From the NCBI GenBank assembly GCA_963664625.1, contig OY761541.1:2790001-2854000 (forward strand): a stretch of 64,000 nt of DNA, read 5' to 3'. Each line of letters opens with the position of its first letter. Positions within the stretch are counted from its first letter, which is position 1. Below the pieces are notes generated by a model. The model was given only the letters and a program-made list of their open reading frames with translations, was not told the origin of the DNA and did not search any database. The stretch is from CBDCFV01 sp963664625 (GTDB lineage Bacteria; Chloroflexota; Dehalococcoidia; Lucifugimonadales; UBA3495). Below are positions 6,411 through 14,432 of this stretch, piece after piece. The position numbers were made by a program, and so were the translations under genes.

Positions 6411-8099
6411 ATGGCCACCACGAGCAGAAACCTGACACTCAAACACCGGAGCAGGGAAGTTACCGAAGGGCCGGACCGCGCCCCCGCCCGCGCCATGCTG
6501 ATGGCGATGGGCCTCACCGCGGAGGATATCGACAAACCCTTCGTGGCCGTCGCCAATCTTGCCAGCGATGTTACGCCCTGCAACGTTCACTTGGACAGGC
6601 TGGCCCAAGCCGCCAAGGAGGGTATCCGCTCGGCCGACGGCGTGCCGTTCGAGTTCGGCACCATCACCATAAGCGACGGCATCTCCATGGGCACCGAGGG
6701 CATGAAGGCTTCATTAGTCAGCCGGGAGGTAATAGCGGACTCCATAGAGGTTGTAACTTTCGGCGAACGGATGGACGCTCTTGTGACCGTGGGGGCGTGC
6801 GACAAGAATATGCCCGGCTGCATGATGGCCATAGCCCGCTTGAACGTGCCTTCGCTGTTCATCTACGGCGGCACCATCATGCCGGGCAATTACAATGGAC
6901 GGGACGTCAACATCCAGGACGTTTTCGAGGCAGTGGGAGCCTACGCCAGTGGTGACATGACACTGGACCAGTTGCGCGCCCTGGAGTGCGTCGCCTGTCC
7001 CGGCGAAGGTTCCTGCGCCGGGTTGTTCACCGCCAACACCATGTCCACTGCCATAGAGATCATGGGCATGTCCCTGCCCGGCGATGCGTCGATCCCGGCC
7101 ATTGATCCTCGAAAGGTCGAACACACGCGCCAAGCAGGGCGGACGCTGATGCGGTTGTTGGAAGAAGACCTGCGCCCGCGGGACATTCTCACCCGCCAAG
7201 CCTTTGAAAACGCCATCACCGTAGTGGTGGCTATGGGCGGGTCCACCAACGCCGTTCTGCACCTCATGGCCATCGCCCATGAGGCGCAAGTGGACCTGAG
7301 CCTGAGCGACTTCGACCGCATCAGCCGGAGCACGCCCTACATCACCGACATGCGCCCGGGAGGTCGGTACGTCATGGCCGACCTGGACCGCTACGGAGGA
7401 GTGTCCCTTGTCGCCAAGCGATTGCTGCAAGCCGGTCTGTTACACGGCGATACCATGACCGTCACCGGCAAGACATTGCAACAAAACGTGGAAGCCATGA
7501 CCACCATTGATGATCAGCCCGTGGTTATGCCCATGGACCAACCCCGCAGTCCAACCGGCGGGCTGGCCATACTTTACGGGAACCTGGCCCCGGAAGGCGC
7601 GGTCATCAAGGTGGCCGGACATCAGGAAAAGGTCTACCAAGGTCCTGCGCGGGTGTTCGACCAAGAACACGCGGCGTTCCAAGCCATCCAGCGTCGGGAG
7701 ATCAAGCCGGGCGACATAGTGGTAATCCGCTACGAAGGTCCCAAAGGCGGCCCCGGAATGCAGGAAATGCTGGCGGTAACCGGCGCGCTTATCGGACAGG
7801 GGCTGGGAGACGACGTGGCCCTGATGACGGACGGTCGGTTCTCCGGCGCATCCCACGGCCCTATGGTGGGGCACGTGACGCCCGAGGCGGCAGTCGGCGG
7901 CCCCATCGGGCTGTTGCAGGAAGGAGACATCATCACTCTGGACATACCACAGCGGCGTCTGGACGTGAAGTTGACCGAGGAGGAGTTCAGCGATCGCCGG
8001 GCCAACTTCAAGCCCATGCCTCCCAACTACACCACCGGCGTCCTGGCCAAGTACGCCAAGCTGGTGTCGTCGGCGTCGGAGGGGGCGGTTACGGGGTAG
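6411..8099 (+). CDS. ilvD: dihydroxy-acid dehydratase
   Basis: Iron-sulfur enzyme removing water from 2,3-dihydroxy-isovalerate and 2,3-dihydroxy-3-methylvalerate, the third shared step in valine and isoleucine synthesis. The 562-aa length is normal. Cluster cysteines are seen in GACDKNMPGCMMAIARL and in CPGEGSCAGLFTANTMS. Other signatures are TITISDGISMGTEGM near residue 85, AMGGSTNAVLHL, and DGRFSGASHGPMVGHVTPEA near the C-terminus. The ATG follows GCAGGAGG. It stands alone, without ilvBNC or leu genes nearby. Whether the cluster is 2Fe-2S or 4Fe-4S cannot be told from sequence alone. Confidence 0.97.
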   Translation: MATTSRNLTLKHRSREVTEGPDRAPARAMLMAMGLTAEDIDKPFVAVANLASDVTPCNVHLDRLAQAAKEGIRSADGVPFEFGTITISDGISMGTEGMKASLVSREVIADSIEVVTFGERMDALVTVGACDKNMPGCMMAIARLNVPSLFIYGGTIMPGNYNGRDVNIQDVFEAVGAYASGDMTLDQLRALECVACPGEGSCAGLFTANTMSTAIEIMGMSLPGDASIPAIDPRKVEHTRQAGRTLMRLLEEDLRPRDILTRQAFENAITVVVAMGGSTNAVLHLMAIAHEAQVDLSLSDFDRISRSTPYITDMRPGGRYVMADLDRYGGVSLVAKRLLQAGLLHGDTMTVTGKTLQQNVEAMTTIDDQPVVMPMDQPRSPTGGLAILYGNLAPEGAVIKVAGHQEKVYQGPARVFDQEHAAFQAIQRREIKPGDIVVIRYEGPKGGPGMQEMLAVTGALIGQGLGDDVALMTDGRFSGASHGPMVGHVTPEAAVGGPIGLLQEGDIITLDIPQRRLDVKLTEEEFSDRRANFKPMPPNYTTGVLAKYAKLVSSASEGAVTG

Positions 8100-8127
8100 G
8101 GGCGCTTCCCACTGCACATCGGGTTGG

Positions 8128-8703
8128 CTAGTTGCGGCTTTCCCAAAGGGTGAAGTAATTGGGCGGGTCTCCCTGCATTACCTCGCTCAATTCGTTCAGG
8201 TTCTCCTGCTGCAAGACCTGCTTCTCGCCGGCAACCAAGCGGGCAATGGTGTCCTCCCAGTCTGCGGCGGCGGTGTCGCTGCCGTGGGCCGTTATTAGCT
8301 CTCGGAGTCCGTCCAGAACGTGGTCGGAGTGAGTGGTAAGGGCGCCTCCGCTGATGACGAATACGACCACGTTGGGGATCTGGTCGTAGTCGGTTACCTC
8401 CACGCCCAAGTTCCTCAAGATGAGGGTCATGGCGGTGTCTCTCATTATCTCTTCTAACCGAAGCGGAAGGTCGATCAAGTGACTGAACGGGAAGTCGGTC
8501 TCTTCGCGCAACACTTCGGCGAAGTCGGATTCCACGATTCTGAAATAGTCCTCGACGAATACGTCCTCGGTATGAAACAACGACACTCTGCTGGGACGTT
8601 CTCGCAGGTCTATCACCAGGAATTCCTTGAGATGCGGGAAAATACAAAGCTGAATGTCGGGCGACCGACCGCCAGGGAGTTGGGTATCGAATAATTCATC
8701 CAT
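8128..8703 (-). CDS. hypothetical protein
   Basis: The 191-aa product is not recognised. I place the start at ATG 8703, behind AAAGGAGAG; an in-frame TTG 51 bases further up has no ribosome site. The sequence is acidic (LFHTEDVFVEDYFRIVESDFAEVL), with one buried-strand segment (PNVVVFVISGGAL) and no signal peptide, cysteine cluster or long membrane span. It converges on ilvD (28-bp gap) and follows the trehalose-phosphate synthase gene by 91 bp, so it may be the last gene of that operon. Confidence 0.6.
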   Translation of the reverse strand: MDELFDTQLPGGRSPDIQLCIFPHLKEFLVIDLRERPSRVSLFHTEDVFVEDYFRIVESDFAEVLREETDFPFSHLIDLPLRLEEIMRDTAMTLILRNLGVEVTDYDQIPNVVVFVISGGALTTHSDHVLDGLRELITAHGSDTAAADWEDTIARLVAGEKQVLQQENLNELSEVMQGDPPNYFTLWESRN

Positions 8704-8794
8704 GGAGAGGAACTCTCCTTTCGGTGCGGGTAAGTCCGGTAAACTCCGGTCCAAGGCGCATTTACTGAGAATGTCGATCAGGTCCGCTCATCGT

Positions 8795-10354
8795 TCACAA
8801 CAGCCTTTCTATGTCCTGTAGCTGGCATCGCAGCCAGTGGGTGATGTCCTGCCGGTGAATAGACTGGGACAGCAGGGATGAGCGGCGTTCACGGTCTTCC
8901 GGCGACATGGTGATGGCTTGATAGAGGGCTTCCATTGTTCCCTCTATGTCGGTTGGCGATATGCTCAACGCGCCCTCTGCCAGTTGGTGATGTACACCGC
9001 TGCTGGCGGACAGTACCAGCGCCCCATTGCGGGTGTTGACGACAGGGCCTTCCTTGGCCACCAGGTTCGTGCCCTCGAAGATGGTGTTCACCAACAGGGC
9101 GTCGTACAACTTCATACCGGCGATGGCTTGCGTATAGTTATTTTCCACGAATGTGTGGATAGGCTGCCACTCTTCATTTCCGAAGGCGGAATTCACCTGC
9201 TGGACAACCTGCATCACTTCCTCCATGTACCGTTGGTACTGGCGTATGTGGGTGCGCGAAGGCACCAGGAAGGCCAGGAAGTTCACCTTGCCATGCAGTT
9301 CGGGATGACGGGACAGCAACAGTTCGTAAGCTCGAAACCCGCGGACAATGTTCTTGTTCGGCTCAACCCGGTCTATGCGGACTATGGTGTTCTCGTTGCA
9401 ATATGCCTGCAAGCGGGCCGCGTATTCATTGGCACGGGGAGAGTTGGCGATTCGTTGTACCTCATCCACGTTGATGGAGATAGGGTAGACCTTTACCGCC
9501 GTGGTGTTGTCCTGCCAATTTACCGTAAATCTGTCGTGGTCGATCCGGGCGTCGGGAAGGAATTCTTCCACCGTGTCCAGGAAGCAACGCCGGTCCTGCG
9601 GGCTTTGGAACCCCAACAGGTCCGTACAACACAGGGCGGAGCAGATGTCCCGGATGATGTCGTAAGGCACCATCTGCCAGTAGCGGGCGGTGGGCCACGG
9701 TATATGGACAAAATGCTGTATGACGGCGTTGGGCAGGTCGCGCCGCACGTACTTTGGCATCAGGTATAGGTGGTAGTCGTGTCCGATGACTATGGGGGCG
9801 TCGCCGACCTCTTCGGCCTCCTGTACTACGGACTTGGCGAAGGCTTGGTTTACCGGGACGTACCCGGTGGCCCAAGCATCGTATACCGCGGCGTCTATGC
9901 TGGGGTTGTAGGGCGGGTTCCACATGTAATGCTGCAGGAACCACAACAATGGGTTGCACAGGACATTGTAATACTTGTGATAGACCCGGCGGGGCGTCAC
10001 CACGTAGCGGAGGTTTATCCTGTGCCCCGGCAAGGGAGACCGGATGTGGGAACCTTGGCCGTTGCGGGAAACCACTCGGTCGCCCTCCCCGGTAGCACTG
10101 GCAATCCAGGTAAACTCGGCCGACTTGGTCAGGGCGTTGAACGCGGTGACCACACCGCCGCTTCCCCTGCGGGGTTCGGGGCGACCCTCCTCGGTCATCT
10201 GGTGCTCCACCGGCCCCCTGTTGCTTGCCAGGACCAAGGGACGCCGCGCCAGGATGCCCGCGCACAACTCTTGCAGCGCAGCCTCATTTTTTTCCGAGTC
10301 GGTTGCCAACACGGCTTGCTCAGCCAAGTAAACCTCATCCTGCATGGATGTCAT
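8795..10354 (-). CDS. otsA: alpha,alpha-trehalose-phosphate synthase, GT20 family
   Basis: Transfers glucose from a nucleotide-sugar to glucose-6-phosphate, giving trehalose-6-phosphate. The product from ATG 10354 is 519 aa. The GT20 landmarks are in order: PLVLASNRGPVEHQ, GGVVTAFNAL, VIGHDYHLYLMPKYVR, HFVHIPWPTARYW, RVEPNKNIVRGFRAYE (sugar-nucleotide site) and EGTNLVAKEGPVVN. There is no fused phosphatase domain. The ATG lies 2 bp after the HAD gene stop; a longer reading frame running 68 codons further into that gene is a shadow. The upstream partner that should supply phosphatase activity has an altered motif (see the HAD entry). Glucosylglycerol-phosphate synthase is a related alternative. 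Confidence 0.9.
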   Translation of the reverse strand: MTSMQDEVYLAEQAVLATDSEKNEAALQELCAGILARRPLVLASNRGPVEHQMTEEGRPEPRRGSGGVVTAFNALTKSAEFTWIASATGEGDRVVSRNGQGSHIRSPLPGHRINLRYVVTPRRVYHKYYNVLCNPLLWFLQHYMWNPPYNPSIDAAVYDAWATGYVPVNQAFAKSVVQEAEEVGDAPIVIGHDYHLYLMPKYVRRDLPNAVIQHFVHIPWPTARYWQMVPYDIIRDICSALCCTDLLGFQSPQDRRCFLDTVEEFLPDARIDHDRFTVNWQDNTTAVKVYPISINVDEVQRIANSPRANEYAARLQAYCNENTIVRIDRVEPNKNIVRGFRAYELLLSRHPELHGKVNFLAFLVPSRTHIRQYQRYMEEVMQVVQQVNSAFGNEEWQPIHTFVENNYTQAIAGMKLYDALLVNTIFEGTNLVAKEGPVVNTRNGALVLSASSGVHHQLAEGALSISPTDIEGTMEALYQAITMSPEDRERRSSLLSQSIHRQDITHWLRCQLQDIERLL

Positions 10355-10356
10355 GG

Positions 10357-11193
10357 TCAATGCCCTGCCCCCGGCCCGGTTTCCCGCCTCTGCGGGAAAG
10401 ACGAGGGAAGGGGGTTGGGCCGGCCGCGGCCGGCCAGCTTGGAAACGGCCGGTACGACTTCTGCCAAGTCCGAAACAATGGCGTCCGGCTGGGAGTCCGG
10501 GTCGGCCGGGTCCGGTCCTTCGGAAAACCCGGCGATCCAGACCGTCTTGAGACCGCAACGGTTGGCGCCGGCAATGTCGTTTGCCACGCTGTCTCCCACA
10601 TGCACAACCTCGTCGGGCGCAACTCCCAGGGATTCGAGGGTCAGATGGAAAATTCGAGGCGCCGGCTTGGCAATCTTTACCTCGTCGGAATATGTCATCG
10701 TATCGAAGTAATCCAGAAGTTCGTGTTGGGCCAGGAACCGCCGGAAAGCCTCACCCGGCGTCATACCGGTATTGGATATCAACCCTATTCGCAAGCCCAT
10801 CTCTTTGATATTTCGAAGCACCGACGCCGTGTCCGCGTGCACCGTTGGCGGGTAGACGAAGAAAGAGTCGGAATAGGCTCGAGCGACCTCTTCTATCGTA
10901 TCCTCTTCCAAACGGTCTACCAGTCCGTGGTCGATATTTTCGATGAAAATCTCCACCTGTTCACGAAAGGCGATGTCCCGCAGACCTTCACGAATTTCGC
11001 GGCACTGCTGAGCGCAGGCCCAATAGGCTTCCCGGATGTGTTCCAGGTCGTACCGCTCGCCACGGCGGGCCAACGCCTGTTCCGCGCCCTTCAACCTCAG
11101 CTCGGCCCGTGCCAACCCCCGCTCCCGGTTGTCATACAGCAAAGTTTGCCACAAGTCGAAGGTGACCGCGATTATTTGGGGATGCGTGGACAT
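10357..11193 (-). CDS. HAD-superfamily hydrolase with atypical motif I
   Basis: The 278-aa protein has a C1-cap HAD fold: motif I FDLWQTLL (residues 10-17), helical cap, motif II GLISNTG, motif III lysine in DEVKIAKPAPRIF, and motif IV HVGDSVANDIAGA. The nucleophile Asp is present, but the second acid of the DxD motif is replaced by Trp. Phosphatases need that residue, whereas L-2-haloacid dehalogenases have Tyr there, so a dehalogenase-like or altered activity is possible. It sits between the HEPN-like gene (adjacent TGA-ATG) and the GT20 gene. The last 15 residues (SSFPQRRETGPGAGH) are encoded by a dRS3-like repeat, so the C-terminus looks extended by repeat insertion. Confidence 0.82.
   Translation of the reverse strand: MSTHPQIIAVTFDLWQTLLYDNRERGLARAELRLKGAEQALARRGERYDLEHIREAYWACAQQCREIREGLRDIAFREQVEIFIENIDHGLVDRLEEDTIEEVARAYSDSFFVYPPTVHADTASVLRNIKEMGLRIGLISNTGMTPGEAFRRFLAQHELLDYFDTMTYSDEVKIAKPAPRIFHLTLESLGVAPDEVVHVGDSVANDIAGANRCGLKTVWIAGFSEGPDPADPDSQPDAIVSDLAEVVPAVSKLAGRGRPNPLPSSFPQRRETGPGAGH
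10380..10403. repeat. dRS3-like palindrome inside the HAD gene 3' end
   Basis: TTTCCCGCCTCTGCGGGAAAGACG matches the dispersed GGATTCCCGCN4GCGGGAATGACG palindrome found elsewhere in the window. It lies in frame in the last codons of the HAD gene. Confidence 0.6.
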
Positions 11194-11577
11194 TCAAACG
11201 GCTGCCAAGCGTTGGGCTTCCTCAATGTAAACGTCAGTGGCACGAACCAGCGCGGCCATCTCTGCTTCCGGTTCGCAGCGTCCCTCATAGAAGCAATCAA
11301 CGTGCAACAACCGGGCCCTGATGTGGTATTGGCCATGTACAGGTTCGATGTCCGGGACTCTGCTGCTCAGTCGCAGCAGTGCACGCCGGGCCTGCCCGGC
11401 CGACTGGGGTTCGTCCCCCTCCAAGGCAAGGACCAAGGCGTCGGTCGCCCGTTTGGTGGCGCCCCACGCCTTCTCCGCAGCGTTGCGCAGCTTGCCTTGG
11501 TCAAGCATCTCCAAGGCGTCGGCATAAAGGGTCCGGGCGTCGGCGAACAGATGTGTAGTTCGATCAGTAGCTTGCAT
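11194..11577 (-). CDS. PaREP1/HEPN-like small protein
   Basis: A 127-aa all-helical protein with the PaREP1/HEPN-type core: YADALEMLDQGKLRNAAEKAWGATKRATDALVLA. It is followed by a second conserved block RARLLHVDCFYEGRC, which holds an R-x4-H arrangement resembling the RNase motif of HEPN domains. A clear paralog lies at 49979-50374. Its stop codon is directly followed by the HAD start (TGAATG), so it opens the HEPN-HAD-GT20 run. No nucleotidyltransferase partner is adjacent. Function is unknown; HEPN membership is inferred from the AEKAWxATxRATDALxLA pattern. Confidence 0.68.
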   Translation of the reverse strand: MQATDRTTHLFADARTLYADALEMLDQGKLRNAAEKAWGATKRATDALVLALEGDEPQSAGQARRALLRLSSRVPDIEPVHGQYHIRARLLHVDCFYEGRCEPEAEMAALVRATDVYIEEAQRLAAV

Positions 11578-11687
11578 GTTACCGGCCTATTGCTTGGATA
11601 GCCCAGCCCTTGGTTATGTTGTTGCTGGGTTTACGATTAACTTTGCCGAGCGGATTTTCCGACGATTCGACAAACCGGCATCCAAGC

Positions 11688-13100
11688 CTATATGGGAGGT
11701 CTCCGTGTATGCCAGTCGGTAGCCTGCTCGTAAGCGTGGGCAGCGCGGAGGACGGTCACTTCGTCGAAAGGCCGTCCCGCCAGTTGGAGTCCAATAGGCA
11801 TTTCCGCACTTGAAAAGCCGCAAGGTATGGAGATGGCGGGCGACCCGGTAACGTTGTAAGAACGGGTGTATTGGGTCAACGCCGGCACTGTCGGGACCTC
11901 CCGCTCTCCGGCTTGGACCGTTTCGGCCAGCAGACGGGGGGCGGTTACCGGTTCGGTCGGCCCGGCCAGCAGGTCCACCTGTTCCAGCAGTTCGCGGACT
12001 TGGCGGTTGAATACCGAGCGCCCCTGCTGTGCGCGGAGATAATCGGCCGAGGAAATGAAGAGGCCCGCCTCCAAGCGCAGCCTCACTGGGCCGTAGATTT
12101 TGTCGCCGTCGCTCGCCAGCAGGTCCCGGAAGTGGGCCGAAGCCTCTGCCATGAGGATGGCCGTGGATATGGTATGGGAGTCCTGGAACATAGGAAGAGA
12201 GACCTCAGAGACCACGGCCCCCATGGATTCCATCAACGCCAGCGCGTCATGGACTGCTTGGGCGACTTCCGGGTCCAGCGGCGCGTCGAAATACTCCCTT
12301 GGGAACCCAATTCTCAACCCTCTTATATCCCCGGTAAGGGCTGCGGTGTAGTCCGGGACGGCGATGTTGGCCGAGGCCACATCATTGGGGTCGTGTCCGG
12401 CAATGGCGTTCATGGTCAGCGCGGCGTCTTCCACTGTCCTGACCATCGGGCCGGGATGGTCCAGACTCCAAGAAAGGGGCGTCAACCCGTGCCGGCTTAC
12501 CAGCCCGTAGGTGGGCTTGAGGCCCACTATGCCGCAAAGGGCCGCCGGAATGCGAATCGATCCTCCGGTGTCGCTGCCGGTGGTGATAGTGCATTGGCCC
12601 GCCGCGGCCGCCGAACCGGACCCGCCGCTCGATCCCCCGCTCACCATTTCCGGGTCCCAAGGATTGTGCATGTGGCCGTAGTCCGGGTTTTCCCCGGTAG
12701 GACCATAGGCGAACTGGTGCATATTCAGTTTGCCCAGCAGGATGGCGCCCGCTTGCCTGAAACGGCCGGCAACGGTGCAGTCCCGCTCGGGGATGAAGTT
12801 GTCAAATATCCGGGAACCGGAGGTGGTGCGGACGCCCGCGGTGTTGTACAGGTCCTTGAGGGCTACGGGTATACCGTGCAGCGGGCCGCGGTAGTCGCCT
12901 CTCTGAATCTCTGACTCAGCCCTGCGCGCCGCGGCGCGGGCCTCCTCCGGCAACACGGTGATGTATGAATTGAGCACCGGCTCGGTGGCTTCGATCCTGG
13001 CCAAGTGAGCGTCGATAATCTCTACCGGCGAGAGTTCTTTTTGTTGTACAAGCCGGGAAAGCGTCCCGGCGCTGGCGTAGCAGAGTTCCGTGGCGTCCAT
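11688..13100 (-). CDS. amidase-signature enzyme, GatA/AtzE-like
   Basis: The 470-aa protein has the complete amidase signature: catalytic Lys in GIPVALKDLYNT, the Gly/Ser-rich VSGGSSGGSGSAAAAG with the cis-Ser, and the nucleophile Ser in TGSDTGGSIRIPAALCG. It hydrolyses an amide bond. Candidates are Glu-tRNA(Gln) amidotransferase subunit A or a catabolic amidase such as 1-carboxybiuret hydrolase AtzE. A small subunit gene lies 80 bp upstream and no gatB is present. The small subunit is of AtzG/DUF4089 type, so I favour a metabolic amidase over the tRNA enzyme. The start ATG at 13100 gives the normal N-terminus DATELCYASAGTLSRLV. Confidence 0.88.
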   Translation of the reverse strand: MDATELCYASAGTLSRLVQQKELSPVEIIDAHLARIEATEPVLNSYITVLPEEARAAARRAESEIQRGDYRGPLHGIPVALKDLYNTAGVRTTSGSRIFDNFIPERDCTVAGRFRQAGAILLGKLNMHQFAYGPTGENPDYGHMHNPWDPEMVSGGSSGGSGSAAAAGQCTITTGSDTGGSIRIPAALCGIVGLKPTYGLVSRHGLTPLSWSLDHPGPMVRTVEDAALTMNAIAGHDPNDVASANIAVPDYTAALTGDIRGLRIGFPREYFDAPLDPEVAQAVHDALALMESMGAVVSEVSLPMFQDSHTISTAILMAEASAHFRDLLASDGDKIYGPVRLRLEAGLFISSADYLRAQQGRSVFNRQVRELLEQVDLLAGPTEPVTAPRLLAETVQAGEREVPTVPALTQYTRSYNVTGSPAISIPCGFSSAEMPIGLQLAGRPFDEVTVLRAAHAYEQATDWHTRRPPI

Positions 13101-13180
13101 AAATTCAGTTCCTTGATGGTTTGTGCCGGGTCCGAGCGGGGTCTACATGGTAATCGGGCCGATGACGCCTCCCGATGGGG

Positions 13181-13375
13181 CTATTCGGGCGAGGGCCTGA
13201 AAGCCATGTCGGGCTCCGCTCCGTTGACGTCCAAATTCTGAAGCGGCCTCAAGCCATCCAATACACCCGACGTGTAGGCGTACAAGTCATCCATGTGGGG
13301 GCTTTGAATGTCCAGCCCGGCTTCCGCGGCCATACGCAGAAAGAGTTGGTGGCTCAAGGGCGTTTCAGATGCCAT
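13181..13375 (-). CDS. small amidase subunit, GatC/AtzG-like
   Basis: A 64-aa protein starting at ATG 13375 behind GGGAGG; a longer in-frame reading lacks a ribosome site. It has two short helices, then LRPLQNLDVNGAEPDMAFRPSPE. The C-terminal EPxxxF.P element is typical of DUF4089/AtzG and related to GatC, which clamps the amidase subunit. It precedes the amidase gene by 80 bp in the same direction. The pair most likely forms a heteromeric amidase. Confidence 0.72.
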   Translation of the reverse strand: MASETPLSHQLFLRMAAEAGLDIQSPHMDDLYAYTSGVLDGLRPLQNLDVNGAEPDMAFRPSPE

Positions 13376-13538
13376 TGCAATAGTCCTCCCGGCAAGCGGC
13401 CGCCTTGTGCAGCCTCTGGGTATTATCCTCTCCAATAGACAATCTTGCAATTTTGAAATGTAAGTTCCGGCGGGGCGGTTGGAAAATCATGCAATGTTGC
13501 TATACTCAGCCAATTGACCGGCACTTGGAGACTCATCG

Positions 13539-14342
13539 TTGCACTGCGCCAGTTGCGGACACCCCACAACAACCAACAGCGGGTATTGCACCCGGTGCGG
13601 GCAACCCTTGGCGCCTCTGCACACGGAAGCAACCCCTGAGGGCGTCAACGCGAGCGGGAGGGTCCAGTGGGGCATCGGTGTGGTGGCGATAGGTATTTTT
13701 CTCGTCCTCCTGTGTATCTTTCCGGTCACCGGAATCTCGACCGTCCTGGCCAAGCTCGCCGGCGACACGGAACATGCGGCCATCGTATGGTACAGCAGCA
13801 ACTTCATGGGGTTGGCGCTCCTGGCGGTGGTATGGTTCCTGGCCCTTCGCGGTCGCAGCGGAGGGGTCGCCTCCCTGGGGCTGACCGTGCCGACGACTCC
13901 CGGACTTATGCTGGTGTTGATGAGCGCCGGCGCCCTTGGAGCAAGCCTGGGCTTGACCGCTTTGTATTCGACCATTGTCAACTGGCTCGGCGCAACCTAC
14001 ATTGCTCCCCCCGAAATCCCCAAGGATATAATCTTTCCCGGCTTGGCCGCCGTCCTGACCTACCAAGCAGTCGCCCTCTGGACGCCAATCACTGAAGAGA
14101 TATTTTTTCGGGGCTTTGTTTACGCGGGCTTGGTCCCCCGCTTGGGCGCAGGGCGGGCGATTCTGGCAAGCGCGGTAGTATTCGGCAGTTTTCATATTCT
14201 GCCGGGCCTGCTCATTCCAACTTTCATGACCGGGCTGTTGTTGGCTTGGTTGTACTACAAAACAGGGTCCATCTGGCCCCCCATCGCGGTCCACGCCGGG
14301 CAGAATGCGTTGGCCTTGACAGTGACATTAATGGGGGTCTAG
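13539..14342 (+). CDS. CPBP-family intramembrane metalloprotease with N-terminal zinc ribbon
   Basis: A 267-aa membrane protein. Residues 1-25 hold a CxxC...CxxC zinc ribbon (HCASCGHPTTT, YCTRCGQ). About seven hydrophobic segments follow. The Abi/CPBP motifs are intact: EEIFFRGFVYAGL (EExxxR), FGSFHI (FxxxH) and the final HAGQNALAL. Relatives include CaaX prenyl proteases and bacteriocin-immunity proteins. The start is TTG 13539 behind GGAG, chosen because it begins directly at the zinc ribbon. It lies 90 bp before trpA and may share its transcript. Confidence 0.88.
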   Translation: MHCASCGHPTTTNSGYCTRCGQPLAPLHTEATPEGVNASGRVQWGIGVVAIGIFLVLLCIFPVTGISTVLAKLAGDTEHAAIVWYSSNFMGLALLAVVWFLALRGRSGGVASLGLTVPTTPGLMLVLMSAGALGASLGLTALYSTIVNWLGATYIAPPEIPKDIIFPGLAAVLTYQAVALWTPITEEIFFRGFVYAGLVPRLGAGRAILASAVVFGSFHILPGLLIPTFMTGLLLAWLYYKTGSIWPPIAVHAGQNALALTVTLMGV

Positions 14343-14432
14343 ACAATGACATGGATGTAAGATACATTTGTGCAAATACAGCAATCGAATTACGGAATCC
14401 AACTATTACGGCAATAGCCGGAAAGTCGTGAA

